Under the pieces are notes generated by a model. That model saw nothing but the letters and a program-made list of their open reading frames with translations. It had not been told where the DNA came from and searched no databases. DNA of 64,000 bases from Mesorhizobium sp. NZP2298 (lineage in GTDB: Bacteria > Pseudomonadota > Alphaproteobacteria > Rhizobiales > Rhizobiaceae), in NCBI RefSeq assembly GCF_013170825.1, contig NZ_CP033365.1, positions 1,302,001 through 1,366,000 of the forward strand, in the 5' to 3' direction. A program made the position numbers and the translations under genes. Of the stretch, positions 9,112 to 18,897 are shown in pieces. Every line of letters starts with the position of its first letter. Within the stretch, counting starts at the first letter, position 1.

Positions 9112-10443
9112 ATGATGCGGAAACTGTCGCTTCTGTTTGCCGGTGCGCTGATGGGCGCGTCCGCCATGAGCCTTGTCTATGGTGCTCCTGGCTCGTCGGC
9201 AAACGCTGCGGGGTCGGAGACCTACAAGCAGCTGGCGATCTTCGGTGACATCTTCGAGCGGGTCCGGGCGCAATATGTCACGCCGCCCGACGACAAGTCG
9301 CTGGTCGAGAACGCCATCAACGGCATGCTTTCCTCGCTCGATCCGCACTCTTCCTACATGAACGCCGAACAGGCGCAGGATATGCGCGTGCAGACCAAGG
9401 GCGAGTTCGGCGGCCTCGGCATTGAGGTCACCATGGAGAACGACCTGGTCAAGGTGATCACGCCGATCGACGACACGCCTGCCGCCAAGGCCGGCGTGCT
9501 GGCCGGCGACTACATCGCCAAGATCGACGGCGAAGAGGTCCGCGGCCTGACGCTCAACGACGCGGTCGACAAGATGCGCGGCCTGGTCAACACGCCGATC
9601 AAGCTCACCATCCTGCGCCAGGGCGCGGACAAGCCGATCGAGCTGACGGTGGTGCGCGACATCATCAAGGTCAAGGCGGTCAAGTTCCGGGTCGAGAACG
9701 ACATCGGCTACATGAAGATCACTTCCTTCACCGAAAAGACCTATGACGACCTCGAGAACGCCATCGACACGATCAAGAAGCAGGTGCCGGACGACAAGCT
9801 GAAGGGCTATGTGCTCGACCTGCGCCTCAATCCGGGTGGTCTGCTCGACCAGGCGGTGAGCGTGTCCGACGCCTTCCTGAAGCGCGGCGAGATCGTCTCG
9901 ACGCGCGGTCGCGATCCCAAGGACGTCACCCGCTTCGATGCCAAGCCGAAGCAGACCGATGACATCAACGGCAAGCCGATGATCGTGCTCGTCAATGGCG
10001 GCTCGGCCAGCGCTTCCGAAATCGTTGCCGGCGCGCTGCAGGATCTGCGCCGCGTCACCGTGGTCGGCACGCAGTCCTTCGGCAAGGGGTCGGTGCAGAC
10101 CATCATTCCGCTCGGCGAGAATGGCGCGCTCCGGCTGACGACGGCGCTCTATTACACGCCGTCGGGCAAGTCGATCCAGGGCAAGGGCATCACGCCCGAC
10201 ATCAAGGTCGACCAGCCTCTACCGCCGGAACTGCAGGGCAGGGACCTGACGCGCGGCGAATCCGACCTCAAAGGCCATATCAAGGGCGCCGATGAGAGCT
10301 CGACGGGCTCGGGCTCGGCAGCCTATGTGCCGCCGGATCCGAAGGACGATCTGCAACTGATCTTCGCCGAGCAGTTGCTGCGCGGCGAGAAGACCGATCC
10401 GGCCTTCCCGCCCAATCCGGAAAAGGCCGTGCTCAACCAGTAA
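9112..10443 (+). CDS. ctpA: Carboxy-terminal processing protease, S41 family
   Basis: A 443-residue exported serine protease with a signal peptide (LLFAGALMGASAMSLVYG). A PDZ domain follows at about residues 85-180 (FGGLGIEVTMENDLVKV, AGVLAGDYIAKIDGE). The S41 core has the Ser/Lys dyad Ser300 (GGSASASEI) and Lys325 (SFGKGSVQ). Such proteases trim envelope proteins or peptidoglycan enzymes. ATG 9112 directly follows the EnvC stop; ATG 9115 is an alternative. The pairing with EnvC suggests joint control of cell-wall hydrolysis, which is inference. Confidence 0.95.
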   Translation: MMRKLSLLFAGALMGASAMSLVYGAPGSSANAAGSETYKQLAIFGDIFERVRAQYVTPPDDKSLVENAINGMLSSLDPHSSYMNAEQAQDMRVQTKGEFGGLGIEVTMENDLVKVITPIDDTPAAKAGVLAGDYIAKIDGEEVRGLTLNDAVDKMRGLVNTPIKLTILRQGADKPIELTVVRDIIKVKAVKFRVENDIGYMKITSFTEKTYDDLENAIDTIKKQVPDDKLKGYVLDLRLNPGGLLDQAVSVSDAFLKRGEIVSTRGRDPKDVTRFDAKPKQTDDINGKPMIVLVNGGSASASEIVAGALQDLRRVTVVGTQSFGKGSVQTIIPLGENGALRLTTALYYTPSGKSIQGKGITPDIKVDQPLPPELQGRDLTRGESDLKGHIKGADESSTGSGSAAYVPPDPKDDLQLIFAEQLLRGEKTDPAFPPNPEKAVLNQ

Positions 10444-10491
10444 AATTCACGGCCAGCAACAGTCTGGCCGCCTGAACGAAGCAATGCGATG

Positions 10492-10520
10492 CTGCCGGGG
10501 CCGAAAGGTTCCGGCAGTTT
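10492..10520 (+). terminator. GAAA-tetraloop hairpin after ctpA
   Basis: CTGCCGGGGCC (10492-10502), loop GAAA and GGTTCCGGCAG (10507-10517) form an 11-bp stem with two G-T pairs, followed by TTT. It can act as a partial terminator between ctpA and the deacetylase gene. It also argues that the deacetylase does not start at ATG 10489, inside the hairpin. Confidence 0.5.
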
Positions 10521-10638
10521 GATTCGGGGGCAAGGCGAGGCCCCCAGATATGGCGCCAGGGGTGCGCCGGGGTTGATGAATTTGCGCTTGTCTTGCCGAA
10601 GGGGTCGCTTTCGGAACCATGCGCTCCGGGGACAGGGC

Positions 10639-11817
10639 TTGGCTGATATCGGCAAGGACATTGAACGCCCGCTTGGACAGACCGTCCGGACGCCGCGCGC
10701 CGCCGGCAAGGTCAGCGTGGGCATTGTCGCGGCGAGCATTGTCGTGCTGGCGGTGGTCGGCGTTTCGGCCGCGATCGCGCTCCGGGACAAGCCGTTTCGC
10801 AAGCCGCAAGAGGTCGCCATTTCGACGCCGAAAGTGACGGCGGCCGAGCCCGCCGCCGCGCCATCCGCCCTGGCCCCCGTCGCGTCGTCAAAGGTTGAAA
10901 CGCCAGCCAAGACCGGTGGTCCCCAGATCATCCATGTGCAGAAGGAGGAGGGCGATGGTCCGCCGCAGGCAGCCATCGTCATTCGCGACCCTTCGAGCAT
11001 CGGGCAGAACCTGAAGATCGCGCATCTTCCCGACAGGGCGCTGATCGAAGCCAGCGATACCGGACCCTTGCCGATACGCTCCGCCGACGGAAGGCGGCCG
11101 TTCGATGTCTATGCGCGGCCATGGTCCGGCGCGCGCGGGGCGCGGGTGGCGATCGTCATTGGCGGGCTTGCCGTCTCCCAGACCGGCACCCAGGCGGCGA
11201 TCGCCAAGCTGCCGCCGGAAGTGACGCTGGCCTTCGCGCCGCAAGGCAACAGCATCGGCCGCTGGATGCAGGCCGCCCGACAGAGCGGCCACGAGATCGT
11301 CATGCAGGTGCCGCTCGAACCGTTCGACTATCCCAACGTCAATCCCGGCCGCAACACGCTGATGGTGGCGGCGAGCGCCGAAGAGAACCTGAAGAACCTG
11401 CACTGGGCGCTGTCGCGAACGACGAACTATACCGGTGTCATGAACTATATGGGCGCGCGTTTCTCCGCCGATACGGCGGCGATGGAGCCTTTCATGGCCG
11501 AACTCGGCAAACGCGGGCTTGCCTATATCGACGATGGCTCGTCGGCGCGCAGCCTGGCGCCCGACCTGGCGCTGAAGGACGGCGTGCCCTTCGTCGCCGG
11601 CGACACCGCGATCGACGCGGTGCAGGATCGGGGCTCCATCCTGAAGAAGCTGGACAGTCTCGAAGCCACCGCGCGGGCCAAGGGAACCGCCGTCGGCATT
11701 GGCTCGGCCTTCGACCTGACCGTCGACACCGTCTCATCCTGGATTGCCGAGGCCAAGAAGCGCGGCATCGAGATCGTGCCGATTTCAGCGGTGGCGATAG
11801 ACCCGCAAAAAGGCTAG
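10639..11817 (+). CDS. Divergent polysaccharide deacetylase family protein
   Basis: A member of the DUF610/YibQ-like divergent deacetylase family, predicted to act in the periplasm on a glycan. The N-terminus ([14 protein letters not shown] if TTG 10639 is used) is followed by one membrane helix ([23 protein letters not shown]), then an Ala/Pro linker and the NodB-fold-like domain ([52 protein letters not shown]). The frame is open back to ATG 10489, but that part covers the hairpin and reads like non-coding sequence. It lies between ctpA and rppH, a conserved rhizobial position. Confidence 0.85.
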   Translation: MADIGKDIERPLGQTVRTPRAAGKVSVGIVAASIVVLAVVGVSAAIALRDKPFRKPQEVAISTPKVTAAEPAAAPSALAPVASSKVETPAKTGGPQIIHVQKEEGDGPPQAAIVIRDPSSIGQNLKIAHLPDRALIEASDTGPLPIRSADGRRPFDVYARPWSGARGARVAIVIGGLAVSQTGTQAAIAKLPPEVTLAFAPQGNSIGRWMQAARQSGHEIVMQVPLEPFDYPNVNPGRNTLMVAASAEENLKNLHWALSRTTNYTGVMNYMGARFSADTAAMEPFMAELGKRGLAYIDDGSSARSLAPDLALKDGVPFVAGDTAIDAVQDRGSILKKLDSLEATARAKGTAVGIGSAFDLTVDTVSSWIAEAKKRGIEIVPISAVAIDPQKG

Positions 11818-11852
11818 CCACGCCTGGCCGCGAACCTCTCGGAGCACAGATA

Positions 11853-12374
11853 ATGGCGAAGACGAAAAAGGTCGACCGCGAAACGCTACCCTACCGTCCC
11901 TGTGTCGGACTGATGATCCTCAATGGCGAAGGCCTGGTCTGGGTCGGGCATCGTATCGTCGAACCCGACAGCGAATTCGCAGGCGCGACGCGGCTCTGGC
12001 AGATGCCGCAAGGCGGCATCGACAAGGGCGAGGAGCCGCTGCAGGCCGCGGAGCGGGAGCTCTATGAGGAAACCGGCATGCGCGGCGTCTCGCTGCTCGC
12101 CGAGGCACCGGGGTGGATAAACTACGATCTGCCGGACCATCTGGTCGGTATCGCCTTCAAAGGGCGCTATCGCGGCCAGACTCAGAAATGGTTCGCCTTC
12201 CGCTTCCATGGCGATGTCAGCGAGATCCAGATCAATCCGCCGCCGGGCGGCCACACCGCCGAATTCGACAAATGGTCGTGGCGGCCGATGCGAGATCTGC
12301 CCGACCTGATCGTGCCGTTCAAGCGCAAGGTCTATGAAGACGTGGTGGCGGCGTTCCGGCACCTCGTGCCATAG
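11853..12374 (+). CDS. rppH: RNA pyrophosphohydrolase (Nudix)
   Basis: A 173-residue Nudix enzyme that removes pyrophosphate from 5'-triphosphorylated transcripts and so starts mRNA decay. The Nudix box is visible ([16 protein letters not shown] then LYEETG). RppH-type features are [11 protein letters not shown] near the N-terminus, [10 protein letters not shown] and [11 protein letters not shown] 11853 is chosen because the family's N-terminus starts there, although the frame is open far upstream on top of the deacetylase gene. It follows the deacetylase stop by 35 bp. Confidence 0.95.
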   Translation: MAKTKKVDRETLPYRPCVGLMILNGEGLVWVGHRIVEPDSEFAGATRLWQMPQGGIDKGEEPLQAAERELYEETGMRGVSLLAEAPGWINYDLPDHLVGIAFKGRYRGQTQKWFAFRFHGDVSEIQINPPPGGHTAEFDKWSWRPMRDLPDLIVPFKRKVYEDVVAAFRHLVP

Positions 12375-12466
12375 CTGGACGGATGGCTGCAATGGTTCGA
12401 AGGGCCGCAGTTGCCGCGCCGGCCCAGCGGTCCTATTGATGCTTATCCGCCACAAGGAGGGTCGCC

Positions 12467-13606
12467 ATGAACGACGCCCCCATAAAATTGCCGCCCGAGG
12501 ACGTTGTTGCCATAAGCGAAGCGGCGGCCGGAGCAATCCTGACCATTGATCTCGATGCGATCCGCGAAAACTACCGGCGTCTGAAGACAAGGCTGGGCGG
12601 CGTGCGCTGCGCCGGCGTGGCCAAGGCCGATGCCTATGGTCTCGGTGCCGCGCAGGTGGCACTGGCCTTGATGAAAGAAGGCTGCGACATCTTCTTCGTC
12701 GCGCTGCTGGCCGAAGGCATCGCGCTGCGCGAGGTGGTTGGGAGCGAACCGGAAATCTACGTGCTGAATGGACTGCCGCCGGGTTCCGAGCCGGAAGCGG
12801 TGGCGGCCGGCCTGTGCGCGGTGATCAACAGCGGTGTGCAGTTGAAAGCCTGGAGCGCGGCCGCGAGCGACGCCAGGCGCCGGCTTCCGGCCGCCATCCA
12901 GGTCGACAGCGGCATGTCGCGGCTTGGCATGGCGCCAGCCGAGGTCGAGGCGGTGGCCAAGGATACCAGCGCGCTCGATGGAATCGACGTCAGATATGTG
13001 ATGAGCCATCTGGCTTGCGCCGACGAGCCGCGCCATCCGGCCAACGAAGAACAGCGGCTGGCTTTCGAGCGGCTGCGCGCCATGCTGCCCGAGGTGCCTG
13101 CTTCGCTCGCCAACTCCTCCGGCATCTTTCTTGGTCAGCGCTATCACTATGATCTCGCCCGGCCGGGCGCGGCGCTCTACGGCATCAATCCGAGGCCAGG
13201 CGCGCCCAATCCAATGCTGCCCGTGGTGCGGCTGCAGGCCAAGGTGGCGCAGACGCGCCGGGTCGAAAAAGGCACTGGTATCGGCTACGGTCACACCTAC
13301 TACGCGGACGGTCCGTTGAGCCTGGCGACGATTTCGTTCGGCTATGCGGATGGCTGGCTGCGACGTTCCGCTTCGGCAGCCTGGTTCGAAGGGATACGCT
13401 TGCCTTTCCTTGGGCGCGTGTCGATGGATTCGATCATTCTCGACATTTCCGCCCTGCCGCCCGGCAGATTGCGCGAGGGTGATCTCGTCGAGCTGCTGGG
13501 TCCTTCGCAGAGCGTCGACGATGCCGCCGGCCATGCCGGCACCATCGGCTATGAAATCCTGGCCAGTCTTGGTCCCCGCTTTCACCGGCACTATGTCGGC
13601 GGTTGA
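12467..13606 (+). CDS. alr: Alanine racemase
   Basis: A 379-residue PLP enzyme interconverting L- and D-alanine for peptidoglycan. Lys53 in VAKADAYGLGA is the Schiff-base lysine. The C-terminal domain has the catalytic-tyrosine region GIGYGHTYYA and the conserved RVSMDSIILDIS. AAGGAGGGTCGCC precedes the ATG. The N-terminal 22 residues before AILTIDLDAI are longer than in many homologues. A DadA-type dehydrogenase lies 1.4 kb downstream, which would also allow an L-alanine catabolic role. Confidence 0.94.
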   Translation: MNDAPIKLPPEDVVAISEAAAGAILTIDLDAIRENYRRLKTRLGGVRCAGVAKADAYGLGAAQVALALMKEGCDIFFVALLAEGIALREVVGSEPEIYVLNGLPPGSEPEAVAAGLCAVINSGVQLKAWSAAASDARRRLPAAIQVDSGMSRLGMAPAEVEAVAKDTSALDGIDVRYVMSHLACADEPRHPANEEQRLAFERLRAMLPEVPASLANSSGIFLGQRYHYDLARPGAALYGINPRPGAPNPMLPVVRLQAKVAQTRRVEKGTGIGYGHTYYADGPLSLATISFGYADGWLRRSASAAWFEGIRLPFLGRVSMDSIILDISALPPGRLREGDLVELLGPSQSVDDAAGHAGTIGYEILASLGPRFHRHYVGG

Positions 13607-13878
13607 GCGGTTTGGCCACGCTTGACAAGCGGGCGCCTGTCGGCAAGGTTCGGGGCATGAGCAACCTCGCTTACATCAGAACCTTGTTCAGGGTCTGCCC
13701 GATCGCGGGATCGTAGCCCCGGCGCGGCCGCCTTTTGGCGTCCGTCCGTACCGGGGCATCCATACATCCAAAATCGCCATCAAGCCGTCCAGCCTTTTGC
13801 CGCTGGCGGCTTTTCGCAGCGCCGCCAGTGCGGCGGCAAGCGCGCATTCGTTCGACGCGCCGATCCATGAGGTTTGCC

Positions 13879-14301
13879 ATGAAACATGCTACGGGACTGC
13901 GTCCAAGCAGCCAGATACTGATCAGCGACACCGACCATGACAGGTTGACCGGCCTGGCGAGAGCCTTGCTCGACCGTGCCCCCGAGACGGCCGAGGAACT
14001 GCTTTCGGAAATGGACCGGGCCGTCATCACGGACGCGGCGGCGATGCCGGCCGGCGTGGTGCGCATGGGTTCAATCGTAACGGTCCGCGCCGAGGGCGGC
14101 GATACCCAGCGCATCATGCTGGTCTATCCCGGCGAAGCCGACATTGCCGAAAACAGAATTTCGGTGCTGACGCCGATGGGAACGGCGCTCATCGGAGCGG
14201 CGATCGGGCAGGCGGTGTGCTGGAGCAGTCGGGGCGGCCGGGAACTGTCGGTGACCATCGAAGCCGTCGACTCGCCGGCCTCCGGCCAGCAGCGGCGCTG
14301 A
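13879..14301 (+). CDS. rnk: Rnk/GreA-family RNA polymerase-binding protein (copy 1)
   Basis: A 140-residue protein with a GreA/GreB C-terminal domain (SIVTVRAEGGDTQRIMLVYPGEAD, ISVLTPMGTALIGAAIGQAV). It resembles Rnk, which binds RNA polymerase through a short N-terminal coiled coil and is historically called regulator of nucleoside diphosphate kinase. ATG 13879 is used; ATG 13867 is equally possible. The next gene is a diverged paralogue 14 bp downstream, so they are co-transcribed. Confidence 0.85.
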   Translation: MKHATGLRPSSQILISDTDHDRLTGLARALLDRAPETAEELLSEMDRAVITDAAAMPAGVVRMGSIVTVRAEGGDTQRIMLVYPGEADIAENRISVLTPMGTALIGAAIGQAVCWSSRGGRELSVTIEAVDSPASGQQRR

Positions 14302-14315
14302 TCGTGGAGGCGGTG

Positions 14316-14846
14316 ATGACGAGCACGAATTGCTGCCTGACGACGAAGGACTTCGCCGTCCTCGAAGTCATGCTGGAGCGCCGGCGGGCATTCGCGGATC
14401 CGATCGTGCACATGCTTGAACACAAGCTTTCAAGCGCCGATGTCGTCCCGATCGATTCGGTCGGCCCTGATATCGTTACGCTGAACAGCAGGGTGGTGTT
14501 CAGCGTCGATGCCGGTCACACCGAGACGCGCACCCTGGTGCAGAACGAGGTGCGCGGACCGGTCGGCTCGAGCCTGTCGGTGGCAACCAGGCGCGGGCTC
14601 TGCATGCTTGGCATGGCGCAAGGCCAAACGGCTTCGATCGAGCACGCCGATGGCCGGCGGGAGTCGATCCTGATCAAGGCCGTGCTTTACCAACCGGAGG
14701 CTGCCCGGCGCGCGGTCAGGCAGAAAGACCGGCGACCGCACGGGCTCACTCTCGTCTATAGCGCCGCAGCCGATTGGCGGCCTCTTGGCGAGACGGCCGG
14801 AATGCGGCAGACAGAAGACGACGACCCCGGTCCCTCGGCGGCGTGA
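14316..14846 (+). CDS. Diverged Rnk/GreA-like protein (copy 2)
   Basis: A 176-residue paralogue of the preceding gene. It shares the layout of a short helical N-terminus (DFAVLEVMLERRRAFADPIVHMLEHKL) and a GreA-like domain (DIVTLNSRVVFSVDAGHTETRTLV, SLSVATRRGLCMLGMAQGQTASI). It adds a C-terminal tail of about 45 residues that is basic, then acidic. The tail and the weaker match suggest a changed function. TGGAGGCGGTG precedes the ATG. Confidence 0.72.
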   Translation: MTSTNCCLTTKDFAVLEVMLERRRAFADPIVHMLEHKLSSADVVPIDSVGPDIVTLNSRVVFSVDAGHTETRTLVQNEVRGPVGSSLSVATRRGLCMLGMAQGQTASIEHADGRRESILIKAVLYQPEAARRAVRQKDRRPHGLTLVYSAAADWRPLGETAGMRQTEDDDPGPSAA

Positions 14847-14970
14847 ATGGGCCACAGCGCAGGGTTCTCGAAAATCGGCATCGATTTTCACCTGGGATCA
14901 TGCGCAAATCGAGAAATGCGGTCGCGGCCACTGGCGTCCTGGGGACGCGCGGCGCGGCAAGGAGTGAACG

Positions 14971-16227
14971 ATGAAGATCATGGTATTGGGCAGTGGCGTC
15001 ATCGGGGTGACCACGGCCTACTATCTCGCCGAGGCCGGCCATGAGGTGACGGTGGTCGACCGCCAGAAAGGCCCGGCACTGGAAACCAGCTTTGCCAATG
15101 CCGGCGAGATTTCGCCCGGCTATGCCTCGCCCTGGGCCGGGCCCGGCATTCCGCTCAAGGCGATCAAATGGCTGTTGATGAAGCATGGTCCGCTGGTGGT
15201 GCGGCCGGCTTTCGATCCGTATATGTGGACCTGGCTGGTCAAGATGCTGCGCAACTGCACGGCCGAGCGCTATGCGGTCAACAAATCGCGCATGGTGCCG
15301 CTGGCCGAATACAGCCGCGACACGCTGAAGGCGTTGCGCGAGGCGACCGGCATCACTTACGACGAGCGGACCCAGGGCACGCTGCAGTTGTTCCGCACGC
15401 AAAAGCAGCTTGACGGCACCGCGGGCGATGTCGATGTGCTGAAGAAATATGGCGTGCCCTACGAGATCCTCGACCCGGACGGCTGCATCGCGGCGGAACC
15501 GGCGCTGGCCGGCGTGCGCGAGAAATTCGTCGGAGGGCTGCGGCTGCCGCATGACGAGACCGGCGACTGCAAGATGTTCACCGACAAATTGACGGAACTC
15601 TGCGTGGCGCGCGGCGTGAAGTTCGAGTACGACACGACGATATACCGCGTCATCCGCAGCCGCAACCGCATCGCCAACCTCAGCACCAGCAAGGGTTTCA
15701 AGGCCTCCGACGCCTATGTGATGGCGCTGGGCAGCTATTCGGCGGGCTTCATGCGCCGGATGAAGCGGTCGATCCCGGTCTATCCGGTGAAGGGCTATTC
15801 GATCACCGTGCCGATCAAGGATGCCGACTTGGCGCCTGTGTCGACCGTGATGGACGAAACCTACAAGGTGGCGATCACCCGGCTGGGCGACCGCATCCGC
15901 GTCGGCGGCACGGCCGAGATCTCGGGCTTCGACCTCAGGCTGCATGAATCGCGGCGCCGCACGCTCGAACATTCGGTCGGCGATCTCTTTCCAGGCGCCG
16001 GCGCCATGCGCGAGGCGACCTTCTGGTGCGGCCTGCGGCCGATGACGCCGGATGGGCCACCGCTGATCGGCCGCACCGAGCTTTCCAATCTCTATCTCAA
16101 CACCGGCCATGGCACGCTCGGCTGGACCATGGCCTGCGGCTCGGCCAAGGTGCTTGCCGACATCATGTCGAACCGGGTGCCCGACATCGACGCCCGTGCC
16201 CTGGCGCAGGAACGCTACCTGAAATAG
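14971..16227 (+). CDS. dadA: D-amino acid dehydrogenase small subunit
   Basis: A 418-residue flavoprotein that oxidises D-amino acids to 2-oxo acids and passes electrons to the respiratory chain. The FAD dinucleotide motif opens the protein ([23 protein letters not shown]), followed by the DadA-typical [19 protein letters not shown] and a C-terminal [16 protein letters not shown] with [27 protein letters not shown] precedes the ATG. With alr 1.4 kb upstream it can complete L-alanine breakdown, although no Lrp-type regulator lies here. Confidence 0.93.
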   Translation: MKIMVLGSGVIGVTTAYYLAEAGHEVTVVDRQKGPALETSFANAGEISPGYASPWAGPGIPLKAIKWLLMKHGPLVVRPAFDPYMWTWLVKMLRNCTAERYAVNKSRMVPLAEYSRDTLKALREATGITYDERTQGTLQLFRTQKQLDGTAGDVDVLKKYGVPYEILDPDGCIAAEPALAGVREKFVGGLRLPHDETGDCKMFTDKLTELCVARGVKFEYDTTIYRVIRSRNRIANLSTSKGFKASDAYVMALGSYSAGFMRRMKRSIPVYPVKGYSITVPIKDADLAPVSTVMDETYKVAITRLGDRIRVGGTAEISGFDLRLHESRRRTLEHSVGDLFPGAGAMREATFWCGLRPMTPDGPPLIGRTELSNLYLNTGHGTLGWTMACGSAKVLADIMSNRVPDIDARALAQERYLK

Positions 16228-16250
16228 GAGCGGCGCGTCCTCTTGGGTGG

Positions 16251-16298
16251 ATGCAATTCCGTACGGAAAACCGCTTTACGCTTTTCCTGGAATTGCAT
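16251..16298. repeat. Short palindromic intergenic element, copy A
   Basis: 48 bp with perfect 10-bp inverted ends (ATGCAATTCC and GGAATTGCAT) around a GGAAAA/TTTTCC inner stem. It lies between the convergent dadA and phospholipase D genes and touches the stop codon of the latter. Related copies are at 39429-39528, 47588-47660, 54779-54828 and 56443-56540. Confidence 0.75.
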
Positions 16299-18457
16299 CA
16301 GAACGCCTGCCTGACCCAGGCCTCGTCGAACAGCAGCCGGTAGGCCCAGGGGATCGTCACCTCGGTGGAAACCGGGTTCGAGTGGGCGAGATAGTCGTCG
16401 TAGATCGGCTTCATCCTGACGTAGAAGGCGGGATCGAGCACCATCATGCCGTTCTCCGAATCGTGGAAGAAGCTGCGGTTGTTGAGGTTGACCGAGGAGA
16501 TGGCGACCAGCCTTTCGTCGATCATCATGATCTTGGAATGCAGCACCACGTCGGGCGCCTTGAATTCGCGGATATTGATGCGGTCGCCATATTTCTCGAC
16601 GAACAGCTTGTTGAGCGCGGTGAGGAACTTGCCGCCAATATCGCCCTTGAGATCGATGCGGCCGACAATGTCGATCTTGACGCCGCGGGCGAGTGCCCGG
16701 TCAAAGGCGTGGGCGAGGCTCGGCGTCAGATTGAGATAGGGGTTGACGATCTGGATATGGTGCTGGGCGGCATCGACCAGCTCGACGAAATAGTCCTCCA
16801 GAGCATGGCCGTCCTCGTAGGGCACGGAAATGAAATGCCGGGCGTTGCCCAGGGGGCGGCCATCGGCGCGAACCGGGATGGAGAAGGGGCGCGCAAGATT
16901 GGTGTCGGCGTCGCGCTGCCACACGGTCGACAGGTGCGCGGCAAGCGTCTCGACCGTCGGCCTGTCGGCGAACTCGATGTCGAAGTCGCTCCAGTTCGAA
17001 TAGTAGTTCAGCGAAAAGCCGTCGGTCTTGCCGTATTGCTCAAGGTTCGGATAGCGCGACAGGTCGATCGGCTGGTGGAACAGGAAGCCGTCATGGATGT
17101 TGCGGCCGCCGATGATGACGCGCGAGCGCGCGGGGTCCTGCGCCAGCGCCGCCAACATCTTGATGTGAAGGACCTTGTGCAGTTGTGAAATCTGCTCGTC
17201 GATCGGCGCGCCATGATCGGCGCGCCAGCGGTATTCCTGCAACTGGACGTTAGGGAACTCGGCCGCCAGGCGGTGCAGCATGGCATCGTCCTTGTCGCGT
17301 TCCAGCACATCGGTGACCATGATGCGCACCTTGGTGCCAAGGGCCGCATGATGGCGAATCAGCCGTTCGATGATGCGGCCGGAAAAGTCCGCCTTGAATT
17401 CCAGCGAGGACAGATAGATCAGCTTCAGCCTTGGCGCCCTGGAGAAATCGAGCGGCAGTTCCGGGTCGCCCTTGTCTATTGCCGCATCGGACAGCGGCGC
17501 GCCCATCAGCGCCTCGACCTTGGCGTTGAAGCCCTCGCGCGACTTGCGCAGCAGCTTGGGTGCGCCGATCGGCATGGCGCAGGTCTGCGACAGCCAGCGG
17601 CTGGCATAGAAGGCGCGCTCAAGCGCGTCGAGGCCGGCGCTGTCGGGAACCGGGCAACGCTGGTAGCGGCTGTCGAAGCTGGCGAGCGCCGGATCGGCGG
17701 TCTCTTCGCGCCGGATGGTGAGCGGTGCGCCTGCCGGGTCAAGGCTGGAACGGATCCTCGCCGTGCAGCGGCTCAGGCTGTCGCCGGGAAACAGGCTGAC
17801 CGCATCGTCCTCGCCCGACAGGCGAAAGCGGAATTCCGCGCCGGCGGCGATGGTGCGGGAGGCTCCGGCGGTCCGGATCGCCAATGCGCCGTCGCAGGTG
17901 CCCTCGATGTCGGCAGGCTGCTTGCCGGCCTGGCGTACGACGATTTCGGTGCTGCGTGCCTGCAGGCCGGAGAAATCGAAAGTCTTGGGTGCCGAGGCGC
18001 GCGCAGCCGCATCGATGTAGAGCGTCTGCCGCGAGACCCGCCAGCGTCCGGCGAAATGGCCTTCGCCGCTGCCGCCACCGGCTGGCCGCAGATGCGCCTT
18101 GGCGACTGGTCCGGCGAGTTGCTGCAGCGTCGAATAGGTCGCCTGGAAGTCGCGATTTTGGACATCGCGGCGGTTGCGCCCGAAAGGGCCGGTGCCGTTG
18201 GCGCGATCCATGGCGCCAAGCTGGTTGTGGGCGAGCAGTGCCAGGAACCGTCTTTCATAGTCGTTGGTGCCGGCATCGCCGAAAAACCGCGACGCTGCCA
18301 CCTGCGGCCCGGGCGTGCTGGCCGACAGCGAGGGCCGTGTGCAGGCCTCCTGGCCAGGCAGGAGGTCGCAGGCATCGCGGCTTGCGCCGGCGCAGCCGGC
18401 AAGGGCGATGAGCACCAGTCCGAACACGGCAGGGAGGGCGGATGCGCGGCGGTTCAC
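16298..18457 (-). CDS. Phospholipase D-family lipoprotein
   Basis: A 719-residue protein. The signal peptide ends in a lipobox (LIALAGC, Cys22), so it is probably a lipoprotein. Two PLD repeats lie in the C-terminal half: HKD1 near residue 431 (LHIKMLAALAQD, then IIGGRNIHDG) and HKD2 near 639 (LHSKIMMIDERL, then SSVNLNNRS). About 330 N-terminal residues match nothing I recognise. PLD-superfamily enzymes hydrolyse or transfer phosphatidyl groups. GTG 18457 overlaps the upstream PLA2-like stop (GTGA), so translation is coupled. The open frame continues upstream only over that gene. Confidence 0.85.
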   Translation of the reverse strand: MNRRASALPAVFGLVLIALAGCAGASRDACDLLPGQEACTRPSLSASTPGPQVAASRFFGDAGTNDYERRFLALLAHNQLGAMDRANGTGPFGRNRRDVQNRDFQATYSTLQQLAGPVAKAHLRPAGGGSGEGHFAGRWRVSRQTLYIDAAARASAPKTFDFSGLQARSTEIVVRQAGKQPADIEGTCDGALAIRTAGASRTIAAGAEFRFRLSGEDDAVSLFPGDSLSRCTARIRSSLDPAGAPLTIRREETADPALASFDSRYQRCPVPDSAGLDALERAFYASRWLSQTCAMPIGAPKLLRKSREGFNAKVEALMGAPLSDAAIDKGDPELPLDFSRAPRLKLIYLSSLEFKADFSGRIIERLIRHHAALGTKVRIMVTDVLERDKDDAMLHRLAAEFPNVQLQEYRWRADHGAPIDEQISQLHKVLHIKMLAALAQDPARSRVIIGGRNIHDGFLFHQPIDLSRYPNLEQYGKTDGFSLNYYSNWSDFDIEFADRPTVETLAAHLSTVWQRDADTNLARPFSIPVRADGRPLGNARHFISVPYEDGHALEDYFVELVDAAQHHIQIVNPYLNLTPSLAHAFDRALARGVKIDIVGRIDLKGDIGGKFLTALNKLFVEKYGDRINIREFKAPDVVLHSKIMMIDERLVAISSVNLNNRSFFHDSENGMMVLDPAFYVRMKPIYDDYLAHSNPVSTEVTIPWAYRLLFDEAWVRQAF

Positions 18458-18897
18458 CCGGCGGCTCCGGCCTTCATGGCGCTCAACTGCGCCGGGTCGC
18501 GCGGCGGCATGAAGCCTTGCGGAAAAACCTTGCAGGCCGGGATGGCGAAAGTGGCGATCAGCAGTTCCGCCTCGCCGCGCATTTTTCGCGGCGCCGTCTT
18601 GTCGTCGCGGATTGCCCTGGCCGAGGCGACAAGCGCGCCGTCGCAGTCGCAATGATTGTGGCGGGCGATATAGCAGGCGTCATGGGTCTGGCATACCGCA
18701 TCGAGGCGGTCGACCGGCCGGGCCGACAGATCGCCGGTGCGGGTGCCGGGGCCGCAGTAATTGCCGATGACGAAGGGCGAGGGGCGGGCCATGACGTAGC
18801 GGATCGGTTTGGGCAATTCGGCTTCCGGCACCTTCGTCCATGGATTGGCGCATGCGGAAACCAAAAGCAGCGGGAGGATGGCAAGAACGGCTCGCAT
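18454..18897 (-). CDS. Phospholipase A2-like lipoprotein
   Basis: A 147-residue exported protein with a lipobox (LLVSAC, Cys16). It has the secreted PLA2 signature: the calcium-loop-like YCGPGTRTG (47-55) and the helix DAVCQTHDACY (67-76) with the His72-Asp73 pair and flanking cysteines. Further cysteines (83, 85, 122) could form disulfides. Known PLA2s cleave the sn-2 ester of phospholipids. The stop overlaps the start of the phospholipase D lipoprotein, so the pair form one operon acting in the envelope. Activity is inferred, not shown. Confidence 0.82.
   Translation of the reverse strand: MRAVLAILPLLLVSACANPWTKVPEAELPKPIRYVMARPSPFVIGNYCGPGTRTGDLSARPVDRLDAVCQTHDACYIARHNHCDCDGALVASARAIRDDKTAPRKMRGEAELLIATFAIPACKVFPQGFMPPRDPAQLSAMKAGAAG

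Noticed and set aside
10489..10638. Upstream extension of the deacetylase gene from ATG 10489
   Set aside because: The start lies in the GAAA hairpin and the extra 50 residues are Arg/Gly-rich without signal-peptide character.
11121..11852. Long upstream extension of rppH
   Set aside because: It lies over the deacetylase gene in another frame; the Nudix family N-terminus begins at ATG 11853.
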